Under the pieces are notes generated by a model. That model ran no database searches. It worked only from the letters and a program-made list of their open reading frames with translations, and had not been told where the DNA came from. A stretch of DNA of 64,000 bases from Saturnia japonica (taxonomy: Eukaryota > Arthropoda > Insecta > Lepidoptera > Saturniidae): positions 3,658,001-3,722,000 of the forward strand of contig CM065309.1 of assembly GCA_033032175.1 (NCBI GenBank), given 5' to 3'. Position 1 is the stretch's first letter. Each line of letters starts with the position of its first letter. Both the position numbers and the translations under genes were made by a program. Positions 54,641-64,000 of the stretch are shown piece after piece.

Positions 54641-55999
54641 CCTAAGCTTCAAAGTTTGCTCGCTATTTATAGTCTGCAGAAGTATATTTCAAGCCATTTT
54701 TCAAAATTACATGATACTATGATTTAACAAAACAAAAATTTTATTCCACGTGCCAACAATATGATGAAATTTGGCATCATTTATATTATTGAAAATTAAT
54801 TTTGCTGTCTTTTTTTAATTGTGTAAAAATAATTTAACGGTGTAAAATAAACATTAATTAAACTCTCGATTGTAATTAGTGACTAACTTTAACATGTCGC
54901 ACTTCCGTCACATGTTGCGTGCGGAGCTCTCAAATTTACCCCATAATATACGCGACAAAAATATATCTTAAAAAAAAAACAGGTAAAAGTCCAAAAGTAG
55001 CATATAGAGAATGTGTAGGAAGACATAAACTTCAGTTGATACTAAAGCGAGATATTTATTTATTTATTGTCACATCAACAACACATTCACAGAATATTAC
55101 AATAACAAATACACCACAAGTTAAGGACTGTGTGAAGTATCTTTACAAAAGTAAAGGAAGTAATATTCACAAAAAGACAGAAGCACACATTTTTCATTGA
55201 TAGTTACCAACGTAGTCTCGAGTGTAAAAGATAGGCATCAATGTTTTACATCACAAAGAGCTACCGGGAGTTCACAATAAAATTGCAAGCAAGTGCATCC
55301 GCATCGCATTCTGATCTTCCGTCGTTCAATGCTCACGTCTCATGAAATTTAAATATACGGATAAAGTTCATAGTCAGTTTTTTTATAATTCAATGTATAC
55401 TGTGTACATTTTATCAGTTTAATAATGAAATATATTAATAATAAATTTACTATACTCAAAAATACGCTTACAATAATTCACCTACTTCACTCACATTTTT
55501 CACAATGCAATACATTAAATATGGCCGAACCCTGTCATCTGAACTAGGTATTGTAGGTTCTTACACAATGAACACAATTAACTGTTCTCAAACAGATTTC
55601 TATTTTATAATATCATAAACAATGTCTGCCATTATGACATACCCATTTTTACCAAAAACATTTATAGAGAGCCTTTGTTTGGAATACATTCAAAATCCTA
55701 CAATCCCTTTTTTCTTTATTAGCAAAAAAAAAACATAATAATCAGTTATCTTAATATAAAACATAAACTGGTTTATTATTCAACCAACAAATTTGTCATA
55801 CAACAGTTGACTATAGTTTATCATTAATATAAAGAAAAAAAACATAACTAACTTTTTTTAATTATTACAAAATACTATTCTCATGAATGCAACTCAAAAT
55901 CAATCCTAATACATAATCTTTATACTTAGTCGGAGTATAACGTTCCCTGATCGGTCTCGCTCTAGTCATCTCAAACTCAGGTCTGGAGTAATGTCACGC
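54641..55999. other. Unassigned AT-rich DNA beside an LTR-retrotransposon remnant
   Basis: A 93-codon plus-strand frame (54919-55200) has no motif. The 3' region and LTR of the element at 56000-56438 would be expected here on the minus strand, but I could not find an LTR pair or a polypurine tract. Confidence 0.4.
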
Positions 56000-56438
56000 T
56001 TATCCAATGTCAATCAAGTCTTTCTCTGTTTCGTCATGATTTGTCATATCTCTTTCCCCTTGGCCTGCTTTTTCGCATTCCTGCATATTGCTGTCTTTGT
56101 GATCATTTATAGTCTCGTTTTCTTGCTCCACAGTGCTTTCACCATTAAGCTTGCAATTATCTTTGTACAATCCCAATTCCTTGATATTCCTTTTCTTCAC
56201 TGGTTGGAAAAATGTTGAATTTCTTCTGACCACTTTTTCATCAGGTGACTTTACTGCCACACTGTTCCCTTTCTTCCAAACAACAGTATTTTCTATAGGT
56301 GAGAATGGAGTTTTTTAATTTATTCATCTTGTTTTGTCTCAACAACACTTTATCACCTGGTTGAAGATCTAGTTCCTTTGCATATCTCCTCTTATCAGCA
56401 TATTTCTTACTTAGATCCTTTTGGTAGGTACCAAACAA
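56000..56438 (-). pseudogene. Ty3/gypsy-type retrotransposon, 3' end of integrase region
   Basis: The minus strand has two overlapping open stretches in different frames. The first (56438 to about 56320) contains KKYADKRRYAKELDLQPGDK followed by a V-L-L-x-Q-x-K stretch. This is the GDKVLL module found C-terminal to the integrase core in gypsy-like polyproteins. The second (about 56315 to 56000) continues the same domain in another frame and then runs into an acidic, glutamine-rich tail of about 60 residues. The break falls at a run of A (minus strand) near 56315, consistent with a single-base indel. The reverse transcriptase, RNase H and integrase core are absent. It is a dead 3' fragment; whether it belongs to the solo LTR family of this window cannot be told. 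Confidence 0.7.
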
Positions 56439-56864
56439 TAAAATAAAACATTAAAAATATCAGTGTGTCTAATGTGTGTTTGTACGCAACTGCAAAAAGG
56501 AGGGTTATGTTTTTCGAGTGTATGTATGTATTTATATATGTCTATTTCTTTGGCACGGTTTGTAGCCTAAACGGCTTGATGGATTTTAGCTTACGAGGTG
56601 TCACTAGATTTGTTTTAATTGTGGGAGTAACATAGACTATATAATATTTAAGTTTGACGTCTGGGATTCAAATAAAAAAGAAAATTAGAAAAAAATTTGT
56701 AATATTGTTGCAGTCGGGTTTTTTGTTTTCTTTTTAATAATTTAGCTTGTTACATCTGTGATATGATGTACTGCGGAATTTATCTTATTTTTCAGGGTAA
56801 TTTTTATAGAAAGCCTAATAATTGTTTATAGGATATTATAATAATTCTCGCTGATATTGCACGT
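56439..56864. other. Unassigned AT-rich DNA
   Basis: TTTGTAGCCTAAACGGCTTG at about 56558 looks like a LINE tail phrase, but has no partner here. I see no gene. Confidence 0.4.
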
Positions 56865-57025
56865 TAAGACTAGATTGGCTAGTTCTTAAGTACAGCTGTC
56901 GGAACATACCTACTGGCTTGGCGACAGATTTTCAACTTAAGGGCGGTAGTTAGGTATGCAGGCATTATTAGAAAATGCTCTACCATCGTACTATGATGTC
57001 ATGACAGTTTTCCTACACCAAATAA
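56865..57025 (-). repeat. SINE-like repeat family C, copy 3
   Basis: AAGTACAGCTGTCGGAACAT, TGGCTTGGCGACAGATTTTC and AGAAAATGCTCTACCATCGT are in the same order as 38180-38510. The tRNA-like head is absent. Confidence 0.65.
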
Positions 57026-58018
57026 AATTTATATTGTATTAAAAAAAAAACAACTTGAAATACATACTGGAAAGTCACTAATTGATAATTTCTCTTTCAC
57101 AATGGCCATGTGTATTTAAATACGAACCAATAAAGCCAGCACTCGGCATGGCGCGACGAAAGCTTTAATGAAAATAAAAACGAACTGCCTAGGGTAAAAA
57201 TAAAACGATAGGTACCTACTCTAAGGGTATGGTCATTTTCTAGCTGTATTAATCATACAATACTTATTTTACAGGCAGGTCACAGTGTTCGGCTATGTAC
57301 TTTTACTCTTAGTTAGGAATTCGCGTAATTATCAAACAAATTACAAAACAAATTTAAAAAAGTTTTTGTCTCCTTTATTCGGCCTTTACATTTGGAGGTT
57401 CAGTGTTTTTTTTTAGAAAAATATATCAGTAGGTATTAATTACTATCTTGTACGGTTTTACGATTAATTCCGATTAATGACATCACTAATTTAAAAATAC
57501 AATAAAATAGCAACAAATGAAATGTCATTTTACTCAGTGGGAAAATTCGTCCTTAGAATATTGTTTTTAATTTTTTGTGTCAGAAGCTGGTGATTATGAT
57601 ATATTGCACAATCAAACTAACAAGCGGATTTCATTGTTTTATGAAATTGTATTGTATAATTAATACATAGATTAACCAATGTAAAATAGATCATTGTGAA
57701 CGAACCTTTACTCCGCCGCGCCGGTGATCGGCAATACGTGACGAGGCGACACCTCTCCCACAGCGAAGTTTTGACTCTCGACAAATTAAATCAATTAAGG
57801 GCTAGGCTTTGTTTCAGCGCCGGCCAAATGTTCCTATTTGTTCGTGTTAAAGCCGATTCGTTTATTTGCATTGTTCCCAATTTATTTTTTATTATTTTTT
57901 TACCTTTTAACACTTAAATTGATTTCATTTGTATTTGTAATTCAAAATCTTTGTCTTATTATTGAATAAATTATGGTAAATCACAAATTACAATTTAAAT
58001 AAGTTTGTCTTAATCTTT
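57026..58018. other. Unassigned DNA with a small CG-rich patch
   Basis: 57700-57850 (CTCCGCCGCGCCGGTGATCG, ACGTGACGAGGCGACACCTC) is CG-rich and holds a 73-codon frame from 57696 without a motif. The rest is AT-rich. No repeat is recognised. Confidence 0.4.
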
Positions 58019-58285
58019 TATATATACTAATATTATAAAGCTCAAGATATTGGTTGTTTGTTTGAAGGCACTAATATTTGGAACTTCCAATCGTATATAT
58101 ATAAATATTTTTTGCATTTTATAGCTTATTTATTGAGGAAGGTTACAGGCTACGCTACAACTCTAAGAGCAAAGAAGTAACCATGAACACCAAGGAATCT
58201 GGCAAGTTGTAAGCAATGATAGTTTACATGGGTGCGTTGGCGGCAGCGGTGCGGTACGGTGGACAGTTGCTCAAATAATTCATAC
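58019..58285 (+). mobile_element. Helitron fragment of the Lep1-like type
   Basis: ATATACTAATATTATAAAGC is the typical 5' end. TATTTATTGAGGAAGGTTAC, AGGCTACGCTAC and ACATGGGTGCGTTGGCGGCA follow in the order I recall for this group. The CTAG end is not found. Confidence 0.6.
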
Positions 58286-59223
58286 TCTAGTTATTTTTAC
58301 GACGAGATAAACGTGTGAGATTGTCCCCAAAACTATTATTATCTGTACATTCAATATCTAATCAAATATTGAGTACTTAAACATTATAATAATTTGAAAT
58401 AAATGAAACAAAAAAGAAACAAAAATAACCACTTTTAAATTCTCCTTTGAAGATATTTAAATATAATCAAATAAATAATTCGAAGTAGCTTCAACGGACG
58501 CATAGAAAAACAATTATTGTTTGTCAAAACGGTGAAAGGGAAATTGGCTGATTGTTTTTTTTTTCTCTTTGTTTTTACTTATAATATTTTTCCTTGAAGC
58601 TCCAATTTAGATTTTTTACTTTTGTATTATTTTTCGTTATAATCCATCCAATTGCTATAGCCATATTCGCTAAAATTGTAAACACGTACTTTTCTTTATT
58701 GAATACTTAAGAAGGCTTTTACCTAAATAAAGTATTAATAAAAATGTATTATAGGCGTTACCTCGGGAAGAAGCTTTTGCCCTGCAGTCAGAAGCCTTAT
58801 TGCCTAGCAATGGTACACTCAAAGGCTGTCATTATTGGATATTATATAAAAATAGAGAATTAGATCCTGACAATGTACCAGCCTCATATCCTACAGCGAA
58901 ATAAAGGCATGTTCTGATAAATATAATATAAGTTATAATAAGTAAGCCAACAACACACTATGTTTTGGAAATTTCAAAGGCTAATTTGATCTACTAACGG
59001 TTTTGTATTCGCCCACTATATTTTGTCAAAAGAAAAATATTTGTCAATCGTTTAATATTCCTCGGGATTTTTTTCTGTCACCATCAGTGAATAGTAACCG
59101 ATTCGAGTTAAGTAATGTAAGTAAAAAAAAACTGTGTGCAGTTCACACGCGGTAAATGTGCAACCATCAGAAAATATAAAAATATATTGTTTAAAATCTC
59201 TTTTAAAACAATCTAAATCAGCC
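58286..59223. other. Unassigned AT-rich DNA
   Basis: 58755-58840 is slightly GC-richer (GGCGTTACCTCGGGAAGAAG). No frame or repeat partner is seen. Confidence 0.45.
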
Positions 59224-59273
59224 GGACTCGAACTGGTCGTCACACCGCTCAGCCAATTCGACGACTATCATTG
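59224..59273 (-). mobile_element. SINE family S, tRNA-like head
   Basis: On the minus strand it reads GTCGTCGAATTGGCTGAGCG, where TGGCTGAGCGG fits box A, and then AGTTCGAGTCC fits box B at 59224-59234. It has the spacing of a shortened tRNA. The SINE body is not clear. It is not a tRNA gene: no acceptor stem is formed. Confidence 0.55.
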
Positions 59274-60171
59274 TCGTGAACATTAGAACTTGCATTAACA
59301 GTGTATAATATTATTTAACTCATTCTCTCACAAACTAAATCCTATACATGTATCTTTGTCTCTTTTTCATCGAGTTTCAAATCACAACGTTAGGTACTAA
59401 AGAAATTTTCTCTTCAAAAATTCATTTGCACGTACTACGGTAAAAGAAGGCAGCTAGTATCAATTTTTTTTTTGAATTCGCATACATTTACAAATTTTAT
59501 GTAAATGTAAACATATAAACACTATTTTATGAATCCCTGTAAAATTTACTTTTACCTGTTAGGCGTTTTTGTCACAACTTTGCCTTTTCAAATAACCAAA
59601 GCGCTACGAGTGACCAACTTTAATTGTAAAACATTTTCGTGGCTACTGAAACACAAAAAAGTAAAAACAGAATGTTCAAAATAAAGTATATGTTGAGCTT
59701 TGTATCTAAATGTAATTAATACTTTGAAATATTTTAAATTGAAAAGCGTTAAAATGTACGAAGAAAGCAGCACTTTTAATGATTTAATAAACAAAAAAAA
59801 AATTACAAGTTATCATTTATCTCGACAAGAACAAATAAGTCTGCAAATTCTTAATGTTTACCCTACAATGAATACCCTTCTAGCCAGCGTGTTCGCTCCC
59901 TCATACCACATCAGGTCCTTCAAACTGGCGTCAAATACATTTCTGCAGGTATGACAGCTACGAGCGACGATGGAATTTCTCTCCGAAGGTAACCATTTTT
60001 CATGGACTGTTGTGTATACCGTACTTTCAATCAGGTACTGTGCACTTTTACAGAACTAGTATTTAAGAAAAATGTTTTTACAGAAATTGACTTATTTTTA
60101 CTGTACAATGAATAATGTTTGAGACAATAATTTATTAGGATTTTGTGAATTGCATGTACATTTCTCCTTTC
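59274..60171. other. Unassigned AT-rich DNA
   Basis: Overlapping short frames on both strands (59588-59954) have no motif. I recognise nothing else. Confidence 0.45.
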
Positions 60172-60305
60172 AACTTGAGGGTATTAGCTAGCCAGGTGGG
60201 CAAGTAGAAAATTCCCTAACACCATGCTATAGTTTCATCACGATGTTTTCCTCCAGCAAAAGATCGGCATCATTATAGACTCGCTTCGATCGACGCCTTG
60301 TCCGT
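60172..60305 (-). repeat. SINE-like repeat family C, copy 4 (partial)
   Basis: AGCTAGCCAGGTGGGCAAGT, AGAAAATTCCCTAACACCAT and AGTTTCATCACGATGTTTTC match the part of 38180-38510 closest to its head. Confidence 0.65.
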
Positions 60306-61499
60306 ACAGGCTGCCACAGACCCAATATTTGTTTATAAATTTTTCATTGAGTGTTCTCGGTGCGGCGGATGTTGTGGATCTAACTGTGTGCTTATACAAA
60401 AAGCAGCCGAGACCACAGACAAACCCGTAGGTAAAAAGTTGAGCTCGAACAAAGAGACGAATTGCGGTTTTGTTTCTACTTTCCGTTACATTGCACTGTT
60501 TGGTAAATACTGAATAGTTAGTTGTCTGTACCTGAATTATGTTTTGATCTTTTAAACAATCATGATACAGCTGTATGTACAGATAACAGTAATTCTTGGA
60601 AATTAATACGACAGAAATAAAATGGAAATTAGATGTGAATCAACAAATCACGCCTGCCAATGTTAAATATACTTACACCTAATATATATAAAAAACAATG
60701 ATATTACAAGTTCGTGGAGTGTAAGGGTATCAAATGACACCTCAGAGACCCGGGTTAATATCAATTGTCAACTTGCTGGAAATAGAAATAAAGATAAATC
60801 ATCAATTTGCACAGGCCTTGCCAATGTTAAATATACTGTACGACATACATACCATTAACACGGAATGAAAATTTTATCCTTGCGACTTGCTTCAGTGCAT
60901 ACAGATTTGCTCGGTTTCTTAGGAAAAAATAAATGCTTATCTAGATAAACTTTGTAAATAAAATACTATGAAAAATAATTCAAAGCGCTATGAGCTGCCT
61001 CTGAAAAACTTGGAACTATATCACAAGAACTAATCACATAATTTTTGGTATTAGATTAGATTGGCACACAAATGTAGTCAACCAAAGATATTACAATATG
61101 TATTAATATAAAAATAAAGAACTTCATAAAATCAATTGCAGGATGAAGCAACATGAAATTACAAACGGAACACGTACGAAAATCAAGCGAAATCCAACTT
61201 TATTCGTTATAGTTGACTATATAATACTTACAATCATATAATATATTACATACGTATAATTTTGAGCAAAGTTAAGCATCTTTTGCAACACAATTGAAAT
61301 AATGGCAACGTGATTAGGAATTTCTCATGTAAGCGTCATCTTTGATGATATAATAATGTTCCGTATTTTCATTGGGTATATGTCAGCACAAATCTTTTTC
61401 TATATTAGTTTATTAGTAAAATGGAATCGCTAACTGAGGGCATCATAAGGTACCTCAACGGTGACTTTAAACGACAAGCAGGGTAAGCTAGCCCTCGAT
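60306..61499. other. Unassigned AT-rich DNA with one short local duplication
   Basis: A 71-codon frame (from a TTG at 60298) contains RCGGCCGSNC, but nothing else suggests a protein. CAATGTTAAATATACT occurs twice (about 60659 and 60822), suggesting an old local duplication. Confidence 0.4.
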
Positions 61500-62375
61500 C
61501 AAAAACGTAGGTAAAGGTTTGCTATCTCAGCAACTTGCAACGCTCTAGTCAACTGCGTGAGAAAAATGATAAAATCGATTATCAATTTCACGCTGGAAAT
61601 TCGTAATAAATCTAGTGACAGTTGTAGACTAAGTGCCTTGTTAAGAAGATCAGCAACCTAAGCCACAAACTCAGCCGGGTCCGAAGTAACAGGATCTACC
61701 GTGTGCGAGTAAGCTGATCGGCATACATGTCCTCATTAACTACATTGTCCTACAAAATAATTCAACGCCTGTATTGACTTCGAGATAAGACCTATCGTTA
61801 GAATTTACATATTGTTCCAAGGAGCGATATTTGGTCGACTACACAGAGGCGCGGCCAAATAGCGTCAATCGTGACTTCAATCGACAATGATTAACTATCT
61901 ATGTTATAAGTCTATGAGTTTCTTGGTATCGTGTTATCGAGATACCGCATAAATAAAGTCGCTCATAGAACGTATAACCGAAGACGCAGTGCGGACAAAC
62001 CCCCACAAGCTAGACCGACGAACTGGTAAAGGTTGCGATTTAGTGGTGGACTTCTTTCAGCTGAAATTATGAGATTATCAATTTATGCTGGGGAATTCGC
62101 AAGTAAGTACGTTTCATAAGTCTTATAAAGATGACGCACAAACTACTGATGTCACTAACAGCTACGTGAGTAAGTTATCGGCGTAATCTCATTAATCTTG
62201 TGACAACATAATTCAACGCCTGTCTTGACTTCGAGATAAGACCTTCGAAGGAAAATAGAAAAAGGAGCGATATTTGGAGACTACACAGCGGCGCGGCGCC
62301 AAAGCGTCGCTCGTTTTTAATCGAAAGATTAACTATCTATGTTATAAGTCTATATTTTTGGTATCGTGTTATATA
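61500..62375. repeat. Diverged tandem repeat, two units of about 450 bp
   Basis: Blocks recur in the same order: GATTATCAATTT..CGCTGG (61574, 62071), ATAATTCAACGCCTGT followed by TTGACTTCGAGATAAGACCT (61758, 62207), GGAGCGATATTTGG (61821, 62265), CTACACAG.GGCGCGGC, and TATCTATGTTATAAGTCTAT (61895, 62335). A LINE-like phrase (CAAGCTAGACCGACGAACTG, GGTAAAGGTTGCG) lies at the start of unit 2. Confidence 0.8.
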
Positions 62376-62545
62376 TACTGACTTTTTATTACTATTTTAT
62401 TTATTAAGGCGGGGGCAATCTAAACGAAAAATCAAATATAAAAAATTACAGATTAAATTTAGGTCCTAAGAAGGCACTTATGATTGTCAAATAACTACTA
62501 ACGTTTGGTAAAAGAATCCAGTCATTGAGAAGAACTGGTAAGACA

Positions 62546-62617
62546 TTTAATTCGACCAGTTTTATCTTTTGTTTTCTATTGTACAAATAATACTTACAGT
62601 TAACAGTAACTACGATG
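62546..62617 (+). repeat. 72 bp direct repeat, left copy
   Basis: TTTAATTCGACCAGTTTTAT to TAACAGTAACTACGATG. It is matched at 63641-63712 with two differences, 1.1 kb away. Confidence 0.95.
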
Positions 62618-63489
62618 TATTAATAAAACGGTACGGTATATTAATAAAAAATTGGCACTATAAAAAATTAAATAAAAAAATAACAGGTTTCTTTAAGAAT
62701 TTTTTTTATTCAATATGTACATACTATAATTAAAGATTAAAAACAAAAATCAGATCGAAATTCCCACTATCGGTGCCTGTTTCTCTATTTTTTAAATCCT
62801 GTAACACTGCGCCTACAGCCACGTTAACAGCCGTAAATATATGTAAGTAAGTATATATATTTAAAAGAAAAAAGACGATGTAAATATATATAATATGTAG
62901 TTAAATAGGTAAGATCTTATACTCAATTTTGGTATATTACTTATGTACGTTAATTATACCATCAAAATTCAAAGGGAAAATTAAGCAATTCCTTTACACA
63001 ATCTTCGCGAATTCTTAACATAAAATTAATAGCACATTTTTATTCGAAAACCTTTTGATCTGAATTCATCAAGCGATCATATTATAAGGTTATATTACCC
63101 GGCTAATATAAAGAGATGTTTTCATTCTTTCAACATTGATTAAGGTGCCCTCTTCAAATTATCCGTACTAAGAAGGTCTAAAGGTCCACCCTTATTGGAT
63201 TATCTCAGCTTTGATGTCTGTCCGTCGTTCGAGACTCGTTTACACCGTGTTAAAGGCAATAAAAAGTGAGTAATTCTGTAAAGGAACTTTTATTAGGTAA
63301 GGTGGAAATTGGAAAAGTTAAGTGGAGTGTATTGGGAGATAAGGCGAGCAGACGTTTTCATTCAATCCTCCCGGACTTCAAAATTGTTGTTCACAATTTT
63401 AACTTGAAAAGGAGATAACTTTATTGTTAAAAGTTTAAAAAGCAATTATCAATATTTATATTACTTATAAACTAAGAAATAAGCACAGG
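62618..63489. other. Unassigned AT-rich DNA between direct repeats
   Basis: No frame or repeat is recognised. 63120-63260 has slightly higher GC. Confidence 0.45.
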
Positions 63490-63640
63490 CACAGATAAAT
63501 ATCTTTTAAGATTTCTCTCCACTTGGAAAAGGTCGATTTGTGGAATACCTCTATCCTAAAGAAAATACCTTATGTCGTGTTATTATGATGAGAGTATGAG
63601 AGAGAGTAGAGCGTCCTGGTTACAGGCGTCCATAGGTTAA
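63490..63640 (+). repeat. Repeat family B, partial copy 6
   Basis: GATTTCTCTCCACTTGGAAA, GGAATACCTCTATCCTAAAG and ACAGGCGTCCATAGGTTA follow the family order. It is internally shortened and ends at the 72 bp repeat. Confidence 0.55.
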
Positions 63641-63712
63641 TTTAATTCGACCAGGTTTATCTTTTGTTTTCTATTGTACAAATAATACTTACAGTTAACA
63701 ATAACTACGATG
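63641..63712 (+). repeat. 72 bp direct repeat, right copy
   Basis: See 62546-62617; the two differences are G for T after GACCAG and A for G in TTAACA.TAAC. Confidence 0.95.
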
Positions 63713-64000
63713 ATGGCAAACAAGAATACGGACCAACAGACGGTAAGCGGTTACTGCAGTGTATAAACGCTTGCAACATTGCAACATTAGAAGCATCATA
63801 TGAGCATTGCCGAGACCCTTTGAAAACCTATTACCCTTTTGAAGAATTCCATACTGTAGTCTCCTGGAAAAACCTCATCAGCGTACTTAATCCAAATGGG
63901 AGCATTCGTGGAAAATAATCCTCAGAAACCGGACTGTTCTCAACCGTTTAGGTTCCAAGGTGTGAGGAAGAACTCCCTGCCAGTGGCTAGAGGTGCGATG
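63713..64000 (-). repeat. Probable interspersed repeat related to the end of family B
   Basis: GGTAAGCGGTTACTGCAGTG then TATAAACGCTTGCAAC is the reverse of the GGTAACCGCTTA..CATAGG end of B. The following AAGGTGTGAGGAAGAACTCC and AGTGGCTAGAGGTGCGATG I recall from a common lepidopteran repeat. The 84-codon frame across it is a by-product. The repeat runs off the window. Confidence 0.5.

Noticed and set aside
59224..59273. Possible tRNA gene
   Set aside because: Box A and box B match well, but the stretch is too short and no acceptor stem can be drawn.
1..64000. Whole window as a piRNA cluster or W-chromosome segment
   Set aside because: Density of nested transposons would fit, but nothing in the sequence alone shows strand-biased piRNA production or sex linkage.

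Overview
This 64 kb window looks like AT-rich, gene-poor nuclear DNA from an insect, most probably a moth or butterfly (Lepidoptera). The evidence is indirect. There are many non-autonomous Helitrons of the lepidopteran type (5' TC, 3' CTAG or GTAG, inserted between A and T), tRNA-derived SINEs with RNA polymerase III box B motifs, RTE-like LINE tails ending in ATG-rich repeats, and a DD41D mariner-type transposon. I saw no bacterial operons, rRNA genes, true tRNA genes or CRISPR arrays, and recognised no host gene with confidence.

Layout. 1-9 kb: mostly unassigned AT-rich DNA with scattered repeats, one SINE and a decayed LINE tail (7590-8000). 9-20 kb: interspersed repeats, a five-unit 75 bp minisatellite (13117-13487) and two related solo-LTR copies (16614-17074 and 18575-18785). 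20-31 kb: a long-TIR DNA transposon with an open frame for a cysteine-rich CXC-domain protein (21068-22961), a Helitron-like family in inverted arrangement (25317-27065), a convergent pair of SINEs (29133-29833), and two unrecognised exon-like segments on the minus strand (20638-20939 and 29848-30054). 31.6-32.9 kb: a structurally complete mariner-family transposon with perfect 32 bp inverted termini, TA duplication and an unbroken transposase. This is the only convincingly complete gene in the window. 34-38 kb: a cluster of Helitrons, including one inserted into the first bases of another and a tandem duplication that copied half a Helitron plus its flank. 38-64 kb: more of the same families, a further solo LTR with a 4 bp target duplication (40920-41368), a MITE split by a Helitron (51628-52345), remnants of LINE and Ty3/gypsy-type polymerase genes, and a diverged tandem repeat near the right end.

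The elements do not form a pathway. The window records successive insertions: autonomous elements are represented by one intact mariner and by fragments, while short non-autonomous families (lettered A to S in the entries for cross-reference) make up most of the recognisable sequence. If the exon-like segments are real, the window may lie largely in introns of a minus-strand host gene. That is a hypothesis, not a result.
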